Assembly: GCA_964359085.1 (NCBI GenBank)
Contig: CAYHRT010000068.1
Span: 1 to 16,890, forward strand
DNA from: GWA2-49-15 sp964359085
GTDB taxonomy: Bacteria; Bdellovibrionota; Bacteriovoracia; Bacteriovoracales; Bacteriovoracaceae
DNA length: 16,890 bases
Reading direction: 5' to 3'
The translations under genes and the position numbers were made by a program. Positions 1 to 6,288 of this stretch are shown in pieces (within the stretch, counting starts at the first letter, position 1; each line of letters opens with the position of its first letter). Below the pieces are notes generated by a model. The model was not told where the DNA came from, did no database searches, and worked only from the letters and a program-made list of their open reading frames with translations.

Positions 1-491
1 GTCGTTGTGCGGAGGAGCTGGTTTTCAAAGAGATTACCAATGGGGCATCCAATGATATTGAACGTGCCACGGGACTTGCAACCGCCATGGTTTGTAATTG
101 GGGTATGAGTGATAAGTTAGGGCCAATTAATTTTAAAAAATCAGGCATCACGCCCTTTGGCTATAATGAAAGTGCTACGGATTATTCTGAAAGAACGGCA
201 GTTTTAATCGATGAGGAAGTCTCGCGCTTGGTGCGCGAAAATCACGATCAGGCCATGCGAATTTTACAAGACAATCGTGAAGTCTTAGATCGTTTGGCGG
301 GGGCCTTGATTCTGTGGGAGACCCTCGATTTGGAGCAAGTTAGAAGTCTTATTAATGGGAAAGATATTGGAGTGCCGATCAAGGCAGAACCGATTCCCAC
401 TGCTGACGCTAGCAAAACGACTGAAGACACGCCCTCTCCTGCTGTCGCTGGCCCTGGGAATGTCGGGCCAAAAACTCCGGCCATGGCCTAA
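1..491 (+). CDS. ftsH: FtsH ATP-dependent zinc metalloprotease, C-terminal part (5' end outside window)
   Basis: The reading frame is open from base 3 and encodes about 162 residues, ending in TAA at 489-491. It begins inside the M41 peptidase domain: the stretch RCAEELVFKEITNGASNDIE matches the conserved FtsH segment that carries the third zinc ligand, the Asp of SNDI. The ATPase domain and the HExxH motif lie upstream of the window. After the peptidase helices come the family features MVCNWGMSDKLGP and a YSERTAVLIDEEV helix, then a Pro/Thr/Ala-rich low-complexity tail of about 35 residues. FtsH is a membrane-anchored hexameric protease that removes damaged or unassembled membrane proteins and some regulators. 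The ATG at 87 is internal and is not the start. folP starts 5 bp after the stop, so the two are probably co-transcribed. ftsH followed by folP is a common bacterial order. Confidence 0.96.
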   Translation, partial: RCAEELVFKEITNGASNDIERATGLATAMVCNWGMSDKLGPINFKKSGITPFGYNESATDYSERTAVLIDEEVSRLVRENHDQAMRILQDNREVLDRLAGALILWETLDLEQVRSLINGKDIGVPIKAEPIPTADASKTTEDTPSPAVAGPGNVGPKTPAMA

Positions 492-496
492 GCCAA

Positions 497-1381
497 ATGA
501 GTGCTCAAGCGCTCATGATTCTTAATTTATCCGACGAATCGTTTTCCGATGGTGGTCAGTTATCGTCTGGCCACCTTTTTGCCAAGCGGTTACAAGAGTT
601 GAAAAAGCTTGGACTCTTTGCCTACGATATTGGTGCCCAAAGTACCGCACCTAACCGTACTCGCCTTATTGATGCCCAAGAAGAGTCTCGGCGTTTTTTA
701 TCTGTTTTTGAAGAGACACTGGATCTGAGTAATGAGAGTGGTGAAAACTTATGGACAGGAGTGCGCTTTTTGAGTCTTGATACTTTTCGCCCAACGACTT
801 TTATTAAAATGTTTAAATGGCTCAGGGCCAATGGTTACAAGGGGCCGATTGCCTTCAACGACGTGAGTGGGTGTTATAGCGACGGAGTTAGTGAAGTTGT
901 GGATACTCTGGGCGAGAAATTTTTCTATGTTCTTTGTCACAACAGGGTTCCGTCGCGTGAGGAAACACCTTTGCATATGAATTATCAGAGGCCATGCCAT
1001 TCAGTAGACATCCTTGATGAAGTGCAATTATTTTTTCATGAAGGGACGAAGTTTTTGCAAAACTTTTTACCCCAGGCCCAACTCATTTTTGATCCCTGTC
1101 TAGGGTTTGCCAAAAGTTACCAGGAAAATTGGACAATTTTGAACAATATTGAGCGTCTCCAAGGTTCCGCATCGCTCTTGCTTGGCATTTCACGCAAATC
1201 TTTTTTAAGACAGAAGGTGCGTGAGACGATTCCGGGGATATCCGAGATTGAGGCCATGGGCCTGTCAGAGTTTTATCATTATGAGTTTATAAGAAAATGG
1301 AAAACAGAATTTCAAGGCAATTTATGGGTGAGATTGCATGATCCTCATCTAGGCCTGCTGGCCTTGGGGAGATCGCATTGA
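497..1381 (+). CDS. folP: Dihydropteroate synthase (divergent)
   Basis: The 294-residue product is cytosolic and would condense p-aminobenzoate with the pterin diphosphate in folate synthesis. The overall sequence is divergent: the usual NVTPDSFSDGG reads NLSDESFSDGG, and DPGxGFGK reads DPCLGFAK. All positions I would expect to contact substrate are nevertheless present: Asn10, Thr50 in GAQST, Asp95 in LSLDT, Asn121 in FNDVSG, Asp199 in FDPCLGF, Lys234 in SRKS, and Arg279/His281 in RLH. The length is normal for the family. ATG 497 lies 5 bp after ftsH with no clear Shine-Dalgarno, suggesting translational coupling to ftsH. The stop TGA overlaps the TTG start of the next gene. An active enzyme is likely. 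A paralogue with a changed substrate cannot be excluded by reading alone. Confidence 0.88.
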   Translation: MSAQALMILNLSDESFSDGGQLSSGHLFAKRLQELKKLGLFAYDIGAQSTAPNRTRLIDAQEESRRFLSVFEETLDLSNESGENLWTGVRFLSLDTFRPTTFIKMFKWLRANGYKGPIAFNDVSGCYSDGVSEVVDTLGEKFFYVLCHNRVPSREETPLHMNYQRPCHSVDILDEVQLFFHEGTKFLQNFLPQAQLIFDPCLGFAKSYQENWTILNNIERLQGSASLLLGISRKSFLRQKVRETIPGISEIEAMGLSEFYHYEFIRKWKTEFQGNLWVRLHDPHLGLLALGRSH

Positions 1382-2379
1382 AAAGGTCATTAATCTTATT
1401 TTTTATTTGTATCATTCTCTCTCTGATTGGCTCGTACTATGCCATCGTTAAATCTGGGTTTAAGTTAGATGACTTGCAATTATTACATCAGATTGGGCCC
1501 CGACATCTTGTGATCATCCTTTCGTTTGGAGTGGGGATCTATGTCACTGATGCTTTTCGTTACATGATCTTGGGTTTTTTTCTGCAGCAAAAAATGAAAT
1601 TTTTTAAAGCATTAGAATTGTCGGCCGTAAATTTTTATTTCTCTTGGATTTCTCCTTGGTCATTTCTTGGGCCGGCGAGTGTCATGCTTATGTTGAAAAA
1701 AGAAGGAGTTTCGATCGAAAATAGTGTTTTAATTTCCTTTGGCAAATCTATTGTGGGTGCTTTCCTACTCTTTTCGACCAGTTTTATCGTCTTGATACTC
1801 TTCCCAGGAAATTTGTGGGGCAATCAACTGATCATGGCACCCCTTATGTCCGTGCTCGGGTTTTATGTGGTGTTTCTCTCGCTGGCCATTTCGCTCTCAT
1901 ATTTTGAGACAGTGCACTCGAGAATGATGACGTGTAAGATCGATTTGCCTCATGCCCCCACCTTTTTCAGCAAGACACTTACTATTATTTTACAATCGTT
2001 GGGAAATACAGCAAAAAAAACTCGTTCACTCTATCGCATCGGCTTCAAGGGCCTTGGCGCCTATTTATTTTTCAATGCTCTTTATTTTCTAATTTTTGTC
2101 GGATTGCTCATTTATTTATTGTGGGATTTGGGTGGTGTGTCTGTAGGGAAATCTTTTGCGCCTGCACTTCTCCATACCACCTTGGCGTATATTTCCCCCG
2201 CGCCCAATGGCGCGGGAATTTCCGAGGCCCTCATTCATGTTTTTTTTGAAGGCCTTCTTCCTTTGAAGTCTGCACTAGTGTGTGTGCTTCTTTATCGTGT
2301 TTCAACCTTTTACATTCAGATGTTGGTCGGGCTTTTGTACACCATTTTTGTCTTGCAGGATTTCTTTAAGAGGGATTAG
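1378..2379 (+). CDS. Polytopic membrane protein, UPF0104 / LPG-synthase-TM (MprF flippase-like) family
   Basis: The 333-residue product is very hydrophobic, with roughly eight membrane segments from residue 4 to 327. Two family-like motifs are visible: SPWSFLGPASVM (92-103) and SPAPNGAGISEAL (273-285). The second matches the P-x-P-G-G-x-G-x-x-E pattern of the UPF0104/LPG_synthase_TM family, which includes the flippase half of MprF and hopanoid- or glycan-linked membrane proteins. Members usually move or help modify lipids; the substrate here is unknown. The start is TTG at 1378, overlapping the folP stop in TTGA, with a good Shine-Dalgarno GGGGAGA at 1366-1372. No soluble aminoacyl-transferase domain follows, so this is the stand-alone membrane form. 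Its end overlaps the convergent radical SAM gene by 14 bp, leaving no room for a dedicated terminator. Confidence 0.82.
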   Translation: MKRSLILFFICIILSLIGSYYAIVKSGFKLDDLQLLHQIGPRHLVIILSFGVGIYVTDAFRYMILGFFLQQKMKFFKALELSAVNFYFSWISPWSFLGPASVMLMLKKEGVSIENSVLISFGKSIVGAFLLFSTSFIVLILFPGNLWGNQLIMAPLMSVLGFYVVFLSLAISLSYFETVHSRMMTCKIDLPHAPTFFSKTLTIILQSLGNTAKKTRSLYRIGFKGLGAYLFFNALYFLIFVGLLIYLLWDLGGVSVGKSFAPALLHTTLAYISPAPNGAGISEALIHVFFEGLLPLKSALVCVLLYRVSTFYIQMLVGLLYTIFVLQDFFKRD

Positions 2380-3583
2380 GGAAGAAGTTTCCGCCCAATT
2401 TCTTGGTAACCGGGTACGAAACAAAGAGACCGCAGCAGCGATGACAGATGGGCAGCAGCTCCTTTTCCACTTTTTTACGGAGTTGGGTAGAGACCGAACC
2501 ATAATATAAATCACGAAAGTCATTTTCAAAGACATTGCCGGGTAGAATATCTGGGTGGCCAGGGCAGTAGAGGAGGTTCCCAAGCGAATCAATGCGGGCC
2601 CAATAGGAGGGCATGATGCAACCCTTGATTCCAAACATTTCATTATAATTTTGATAATAGAGCAGAGCATCTGACTCTTTTAGGCCTTTGGGAATCATAT
2701 TGATGTAAGGAGGGAAAAGGCGAAGGGTGTTAATCTTTTGATAAAGCTTCTTGATTACTGGGCCGATATTTTCAAATTTATTGTCGGTGACCCATCCAGT
2801 CCAAGCACGGGTGGGTTTGACCTTGAATTCGTTGATGAGCACCTGATCGTACTCTTCTCCTTTTCCCGGAGATAGATACCAGCGGAAATTGTAGTTGATC
2901 AGGAATGCACCCAATCTATGCGCCACGCTCTCTACATCATCGAGGGCCTGAGGGTTGTGTTCGCATAAACAATAGTTAATCATAATTTTAGGAAGACCAG
3001 TCCCGGCCTTGGCGCATGCCTGACGTAAGCAATCAACTTGTTCAATGATTTTTTGGGTAGCACCCTTTCCACGAATTTTGTCATTTGTATCCTCGCCGCC
3101 ATCAATAGAAATATAATAGGCGACGTGACGATTAATTTTGGCCAAACGATCCACAGAATTTTTCAGCAGAGTGCCATTGGTGGTAAAAAGAACGTCAACT
3201 TTTGTTTCATTTATCCAATCAAGAAGGGTGGAAATATGTTTATAGGCAAAAGGTTCTCCGCCGTGGATACTCAAGGTGAAAGCGGGGTTGACAGATTTAA
3301 AATGGTTTAAAAAAAGGATCAGCTTTTCCCCATCGAGGTGAGAGGCCTCTTTTTTCCCCGTGAGAAAGTAACCATTTTCTCCCCATTGATTGCACATGGG
3401 GCAGCGTAAATTACAGTGTTCGGTGGCGGTGAGTTGCACAACTGCAGGAAGCGGGGGTCTTATCTGGTCGCCGGCCAAATATTTTTTGTATTCCACTACC
3501 CAACGCTTGGCGCGAGTGTTCACTCTGCTGTTGTAGCGGAAAAATTGCCAAAAATAGCGAAAACGATCAAATAAACGACGCAT
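2366..3583 (-). CDS. Radical SAM/SPASM domain protein
   Basis: The 405-residue product has the radical SAM signature CxxxCxxC as CNLRCPMC (Cys57, Cys61, Cys64), which binds the SAM-cleaving 4Fe-4S cluster. HGGEP (107-111) is the SAM-binding GGE motif. The C-terminal region has a SPASM-like set of cysteines: Cys322, Cys340 in LLYCPGHPD, and Cys380/383/384 in CHRCC, with the usual GNVFE...FRDLY context, suited to auxiliary clusters. Such enzymes modify peptides, sugars or lipids; I cannot tell which here. The first 45 residues are basic and aromatic and may contact membrane or nucleic acid. It is the second gene of a minus-strand unit, 51 bp after the HD-GYP gene. No short precursor-peptide ORF is recognisable next to it. 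The Shine-Dalgarno before ATG 3583 is weak. Confidence 0.85.
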   Translation of the reverse strand: MRRLFDRFRYFWQFFRYNSRVNTRAKRWVVEYKKYLAGDQIRPPLPAVVQLTATEHCNLRCPMCNQWGENGYFLTGKKEASHLDGEKLILFLNHFKSVNPAFTLSIHGGEPFAYKHISTLLDWINETKVDVLFTTNGTLLKNSVDRLAKINRHVAYYISIDGGEDTNDKIRGKGATQKIIEQVDCLRQACAKAGTGLPKIMINYCLCEHNPQALDDVESVAHRLGAFLINYNFRWYLSPGKGEEYDQVLINEFKVKPTRAWTGWVTDNKFENIGPVIKKLYQKINTLRLFPPYINMIPKGLKESDALLYYQNYNEMFGIKGCIMPSYWARIDSLGNLLYCPGHPDILPGNVFENDFRDLYYGSVSTQLRKKVEKELLPICHRCCGLFVSYPVTKKLGGNFFPNPS

Positions 3584-3634
3584 GTTAGTGCTCTAGCTTA
3601 AGTTTTTTAGAGTGGCAAGGCCGGTATGTAAAAA

Positions 3635-4615
3635 TTAATTAATCACCCTCTCAAGCGCTCTCAGACATTTACCAAGAATTTTTGGGTCAAACATCTTACC
3701 CGGATCATTTTCGAGCACCCGAAAGGCCTTCATCTGACGGCCTTTGATGTCGCCCTCTGAATTCATGACCTGGTTGTCAAAGATATTGGCAATCGAGATG
3801 ATTTTGGTTAGATCGTAGATTTTATTACCTTTGAGTCCTTTGGGGTAGCCCGTCCCATCTTGGCGTTCATGGTGTTCCCCTACAATTCTCAAGACTTCGT
3901 CAGAAAAACCGCTGTCAAGCAGAAGTGTCGTTTTACCTATGTCAGGATGCTTACGAATCGCCGTTTGATATCTTTTAGAGGTTGGTGGTTCTTCCAAAAC
4001 TCTTGGATCAATTTTAGTTTTACCAAAGTCATGCAGCAGTCCCCCTAAATATATATTTTCCAAAATAAGCTGCTGCGAGTATCCGGCATTGAGGGCCAAA
4101 AAAACAGAGAGGTTAGCAACGTTAGTTGAATGGTCGGCAACATGTTGGGAATAACTCATAAGTTTAGCGGTAAATTTATCTGCATTATGCTTTTCCTTGA
4201 TGGTTTGAATAAAGGTACGAGTCTTTGTCAGAACCTCCTTGATACTTTCATCGGTCACCTCTTTAGTGACAAAGCTTAAATACTCATCACGAACTTCCAG
4301 ATGTTGTTCAACCACCGCAGTATTATCTTGACCGACGCCAGAAATTAATTCTTCCTTTACTTTGCTTGAGAGGCGTTGGGACCATGATTTGTAGGCAGCA
4401 ACATCGTCTTTAGCGACAAAGACATATTGGACCTTTTGTAGAACAAAGAGTTCAAATTTTTGTTGAGAGATATTGTCATCTTTAGTTTTATATTTAACAA
4501 AATGTCCGTTGAGGAATAAGTAGAGGTCACCTGGTAGCGGCTGTTCTGGAAAGATCAATAAAACTGGAAAAGAGATAAATTCAAGTTCACTTTTTTTATC
4601 GCGACTTTTTTCCAA
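3635..4615 (-). CDS. HD-GYP domain cyclic-di-GMP phosphodiesterase
   Basis: From TTG 4615 the product has 326 residues. An N-terminal domain (about 15-80, containing LYLFLNGHFVKY) resembles the small sensory-like domain often found before HD-GYP domains. The catalytic domain follows a helical linker at about 95-145. It carries HSTNV (162 on), LLHDFGK (His195-Asp196) and HHERQDGTGYP (248-258), an intact HHExxDGxGYP signature, so it should hydrolyse c-di-GMP. Start choice: ATG 4720 and ATG 4693 are in frame, but both would overlap the divergent gene. TTG 4615 has a Shine-Dalgarno GGAG at 7 bp spacing, and -10 boxes (TATAAT 4643-4648, TATACT 4650-4655) lie just upstream of it. The conserved sequence also begins only after that TTG. 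It is the first gene of a minus-strand unit with the radical SAM gene. The start is inferred; the family is secure. Confidence 0.92.
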   Translation of the reverse strand: MEKSRDKKSELEFISFPVLLIFPEQPLPGDLYLFLNGHFVKYKTKDDNISQQKFELFVLQKVQYVFVAKDDVAAYKSWSQRLSSKVKEELISGVGQDNTAVVEQHLEVRDEYLSFVTKEVTDESIKEVLTKTRTFIQTIKEKHNADKFTAKLMSYSQHVADHSTNVANLSVFLALNAGYSQQLILENIYLGGLLHDFGKTKIDPRVLEEPPTSKRYQTAIRKHPDIGKTTLLLDSGFSDEVLRIVGEHHERQDGTGYPKGLKGNKIYDLTKIISIANIFDNQVMNSEGDIKGRQMKAFRVLENDPGKMFDPKILGKCLRALERVIN

Positions 4616-4637
4616 AGTATTTCTCCGTCCGATGAGA

Positions 4638-4677
4638 CTATAATTATAGAGTATAGAGTAAAGAGTAATAATTTCAA
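4638..4677. promoter_or_regulatory. Palindromic bidirectional promoter between the HD-GYP gene and the 4688 gene
   Basis: CTATAATTATAG at 4638-4649 is a perfect 12-bp palindrome that contains TATAAT on both strands (4639-4644 plus, 4643-4648 minus). On the minus strand a further candidate is TATACT (4650-4655) with TTGAAA (4672-4677) at 16 bp spacing. No good -35 is seen for the plus strand. Symmetric -10 elements are known to fire in both directions. The position suits both genes: a leader of about 37 nt to ATG 4688 and about 20 nt to TTG 4615. This is sequence inference only. Confidence 0.55.
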
Positions 4678-4687
4678 CAGAGTATTT

Positions 4688-5092
4688 ATGCATTTGAAAT
4701 ATCTTGATTTTATCCTTCATGGCAATGTGGCGGTGAAAATTCTAGCAGGGCTAATTTTATTTTTTCTTATTATGAGTTTCATCCTGTTTAAACGGCTGCG
4801 TTTTTCCTGGCGTGATCTTTGGAAGGATCGCAAAAAAGTGGCCATGTACCAGCAGCATATCAACCAAATTGATAACCTTCTGGCGCGGTCCCAGGCCTTG
4901 GCGAAAATGAAAAAAAGAGGTGACAGTGATTGGCTTGAAAAAAAAGCTGAGATTGAGGCCGAGATCGAAAAGCTGTTAAAACAGTCGCCCCTTCATAATC
5001 TTCCGCAAGGGCCAGGGAATCTTTCCAAGCTAGATATCCGAGCGAAGCTGTCAGAGAGTAAGCTTTCTGGAAAATTTAGATCTCAAAAATAG
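4688..5092 (+). CDS. Small single-pass membrane protein with coiled-coil tail, unknown function
   Basis: The 134-residue product has one hydrophobic segment at about residues 14-34 (ILAGLILFFLIMSFILF), followed by a positively charged stretch (KRLRFSWRDLWKDRKK) that favours a cytoplasmic C-terminus. Residues about 50-97 are rich in Lys, Glu and Leu and look like a coiled coil (for example LEKKAEIEAEIEKLLK). The last 35 residues are polar. I do not recognise the family. It is the first gene of the plus-strand unit leading to GH26. Its stop TAG at 5090-5092 directly abuts a hairpin that covers the next gene's ribosome binding site, implying that its translation opens the downstream gene. The Shine-Dalgarno is weak (ACAGAG), and the ATG lies in the palindrome ATGCAT, which also holds an ATG on the other strand. 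Confidence 0.75.
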   Translation: MHLKYLDFILHGNVAVKILAGLILFFLIMSFILFKRLRFSWRDLWKDRKKVAMYQQHINQIDNLLARSQALAKMKKRGDSDWLEKKAEIEAEIEKLLKQSPLHNLPQGPGNLSKLDIRAKLSESKLSGKFRSQK

Positions 5093-5131
5093 TCTTCTCA
5101 TTTGATTTTATTTTTTTAATCACCGAGAAGA
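5093..5131 (+). promoter_or_regulatory. Possible Shine-Dalgarno-sequestering hairpin ahead of the GH26 gene
   Basis: TCTTCTC at 5093-5099 is exactly complementary to GAGAAGA at 5125-5131. The second arm contains the GAGAAG ribosome binding site of the GH26 gene (ATG 5137). The 25-nt loop is U-rich. The first arm starts on the base after the stop codon of the upstream gene, so a terminating ribosome would cover it and free the binding site. This is the expected layout for translational coupling. It is predicted from complementarity only. Confidence 0.5.
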
Positions 5132-5136
5132 ATTCT

Positions 5137-6288
5137 ATGGCGAAGTGTGGTCGATTATGTCTTTGTTTGGGCCTTTTTTTGTCTGCCGCAGTCTGGGGGG
5201 GAGGCGGTAGATCTATGCCGGCACCGAAACCCAGTGATCCTCAGTTGACTCCTCTTACCCAGAAATTATTTGATCTCCTCGTACAACTGAAGGGGCGGGG
5301 AGTTCTTTTTGGGCAGCAGGATGTTTTTCGTTCAGGCCACAGTCGATCCGACATCGCCTTTGAATCAGATGTAAAACAAGTATCGGGGAAATGGCCTGCG
5401 ATGATGGGGCTGGATTTTCGTGAGCCCTTTGCTTGGCCCGAATCTTTCTGGGAACCTTATAAAAATATGATTCAGCATTATCATGCTTTGGGCGGGGTTG
5501 TGACTCTTTCCTGGCATATGGATAACCCGGTTACTTTAGAAGGGCCCCTTGATGGAACTCCCGCCGTGCGTGCCATTTTACCTGGGGGGGAAAAACACGG
5601 ACTTTATCTGACTTGGCTGGATGCTCTTGCGCGCTTTCTACAGGAATTGAGGGATATCCAGGGACGACCGATTCCTATTTTGCTTCGACCATTTCATGAA
5701 CACAATGGTGATTGGTTTTGGTGGTCCCAAACTGATCGAAAATGCAAAATGCTTTGTTTTATCCCCATGGTCAAGGATTACTATCTCTCGAAGGCCGATG
5801 ATGATTTTATACGTTTATTTCGTTTTAGCATTAATTATTTGAGGCGTGTGAAAAGTGTTCACCAGATTCTTATTGTCTACTCCCCCGGCCTGCATCGTGA
5901 GGGAAAAGATTATCTATGGCGCTATCCAGGCGATGATTATGTCGACGTCATGGGGTTTGATAAATATGTCCCATCACTCAAAACAATCTTACCTTCAATC
6001 CGAAGAACAGTGGAAGAAGCCAGGCGGAGAGGAAAGATTGCAGCGCTCACAGAAACTGGTTCAGAGGGAATCAAAAATGCCAATTATTGGACTCAGGATT
6101 TTCTACTCCCCTTAAAAAATGATCCGGTGGCGCGGCAGATTGGCTATGTGCTGGTGTGGCGGAATAGTGGTACTGAACCTGAGCATTTTTTTGCTCCCTT
6201 CCCTGGGCACCCTTCAGTGCCTAGTTTCCAAGCAATGGAGCGTGATCCCTATTCATTTTTTTTAGAGGATTTACCATCCCATGATTAA
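5137..6288 (+). CDS. Secreted glycoside hydrolase family 26 enzyme (beta-mannanase-like)
   Basis: The 383-residue product starts with a hydrophobic signal-like segment (residues 7-20, LCLCLGLFLSAAVW) and a Gly-rich stretch, so export is likely. The GH26 (beta/alpha)8 domain spans about 40-375. RPFHEHNGDWFWW holds the predicted acid/base Glu188, and ALTETG holds the nucleophile Glu306; both match the two clan GH-A glutamates of GH26. SWHMDNP (125-131) and the VYSPG/DDYVDVMGFDKY region (248-277) are further family-like strands. The family mainly cleaves beta-1,4-mannan; a few members act on other beta-glucans or xylans. There is no carbohydrate-binding module. It is the second gene of its unit and overlaps the following GDPD gene by 8 bp, so a linked role at the cell surface or periplasm is plausible. 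The natural substrate is not evident. Confidence 0.9.
   Translation: MAKCGRLCLCLGLFLSAAVWGGGGRSMPAPKPSDPQLTPLTQKLFDLLVQLKGRGVLFGQQDVFRSGHSRSDIAFESDVKQVSGKWPAMMGLDFREPFAWPESFWEPYKNMIQHYHALGGVVTLSWHMDNPVTLEGPLDGTPAVRAILPGGEKHGLYLTWLDALARFLQELRDIQGRPIPILLRPFHEHNGDWFWWSQTDRKCKMLCFIPMVKDYYLSKADDDFIRLFRFSINYLRRVKSVHQILIVYSPGLHREGKDYLWRYPGDDYVDVMGFDKYVPSLKTILPSIRRTVEEARRRGKIAALTETGSEGIKNANYWTQDFLLPLKNDPVARQIGYVLVWRNSGTEPEHFFAPFPGHPSVPSFQAMERDPYSFFLEDLPSHD

Noticed and set aside
2282..2670. Open frames of 75 and 122 codons at the junction of the flippase and radical SAM genes.
   Set aside because: Both lie in other frames of two well-supported genes and show no family features.
3584..3634. Possible small peptide gene or terminator between HD-GYP and radical SAM genes.
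   Set aside because: The 51-bp gap holds only a weak CTCTA/TAGAG pairing and no start codon with a ribosome binding site leading to an open frame.
4616..4720. ATG starts at 4720 and 4693 for the HD-GYP gene.
   Set aside because: They overlap the divergent gene and lie upstream of the best -10 boxes; the added residues do not resemble the conserved domain.
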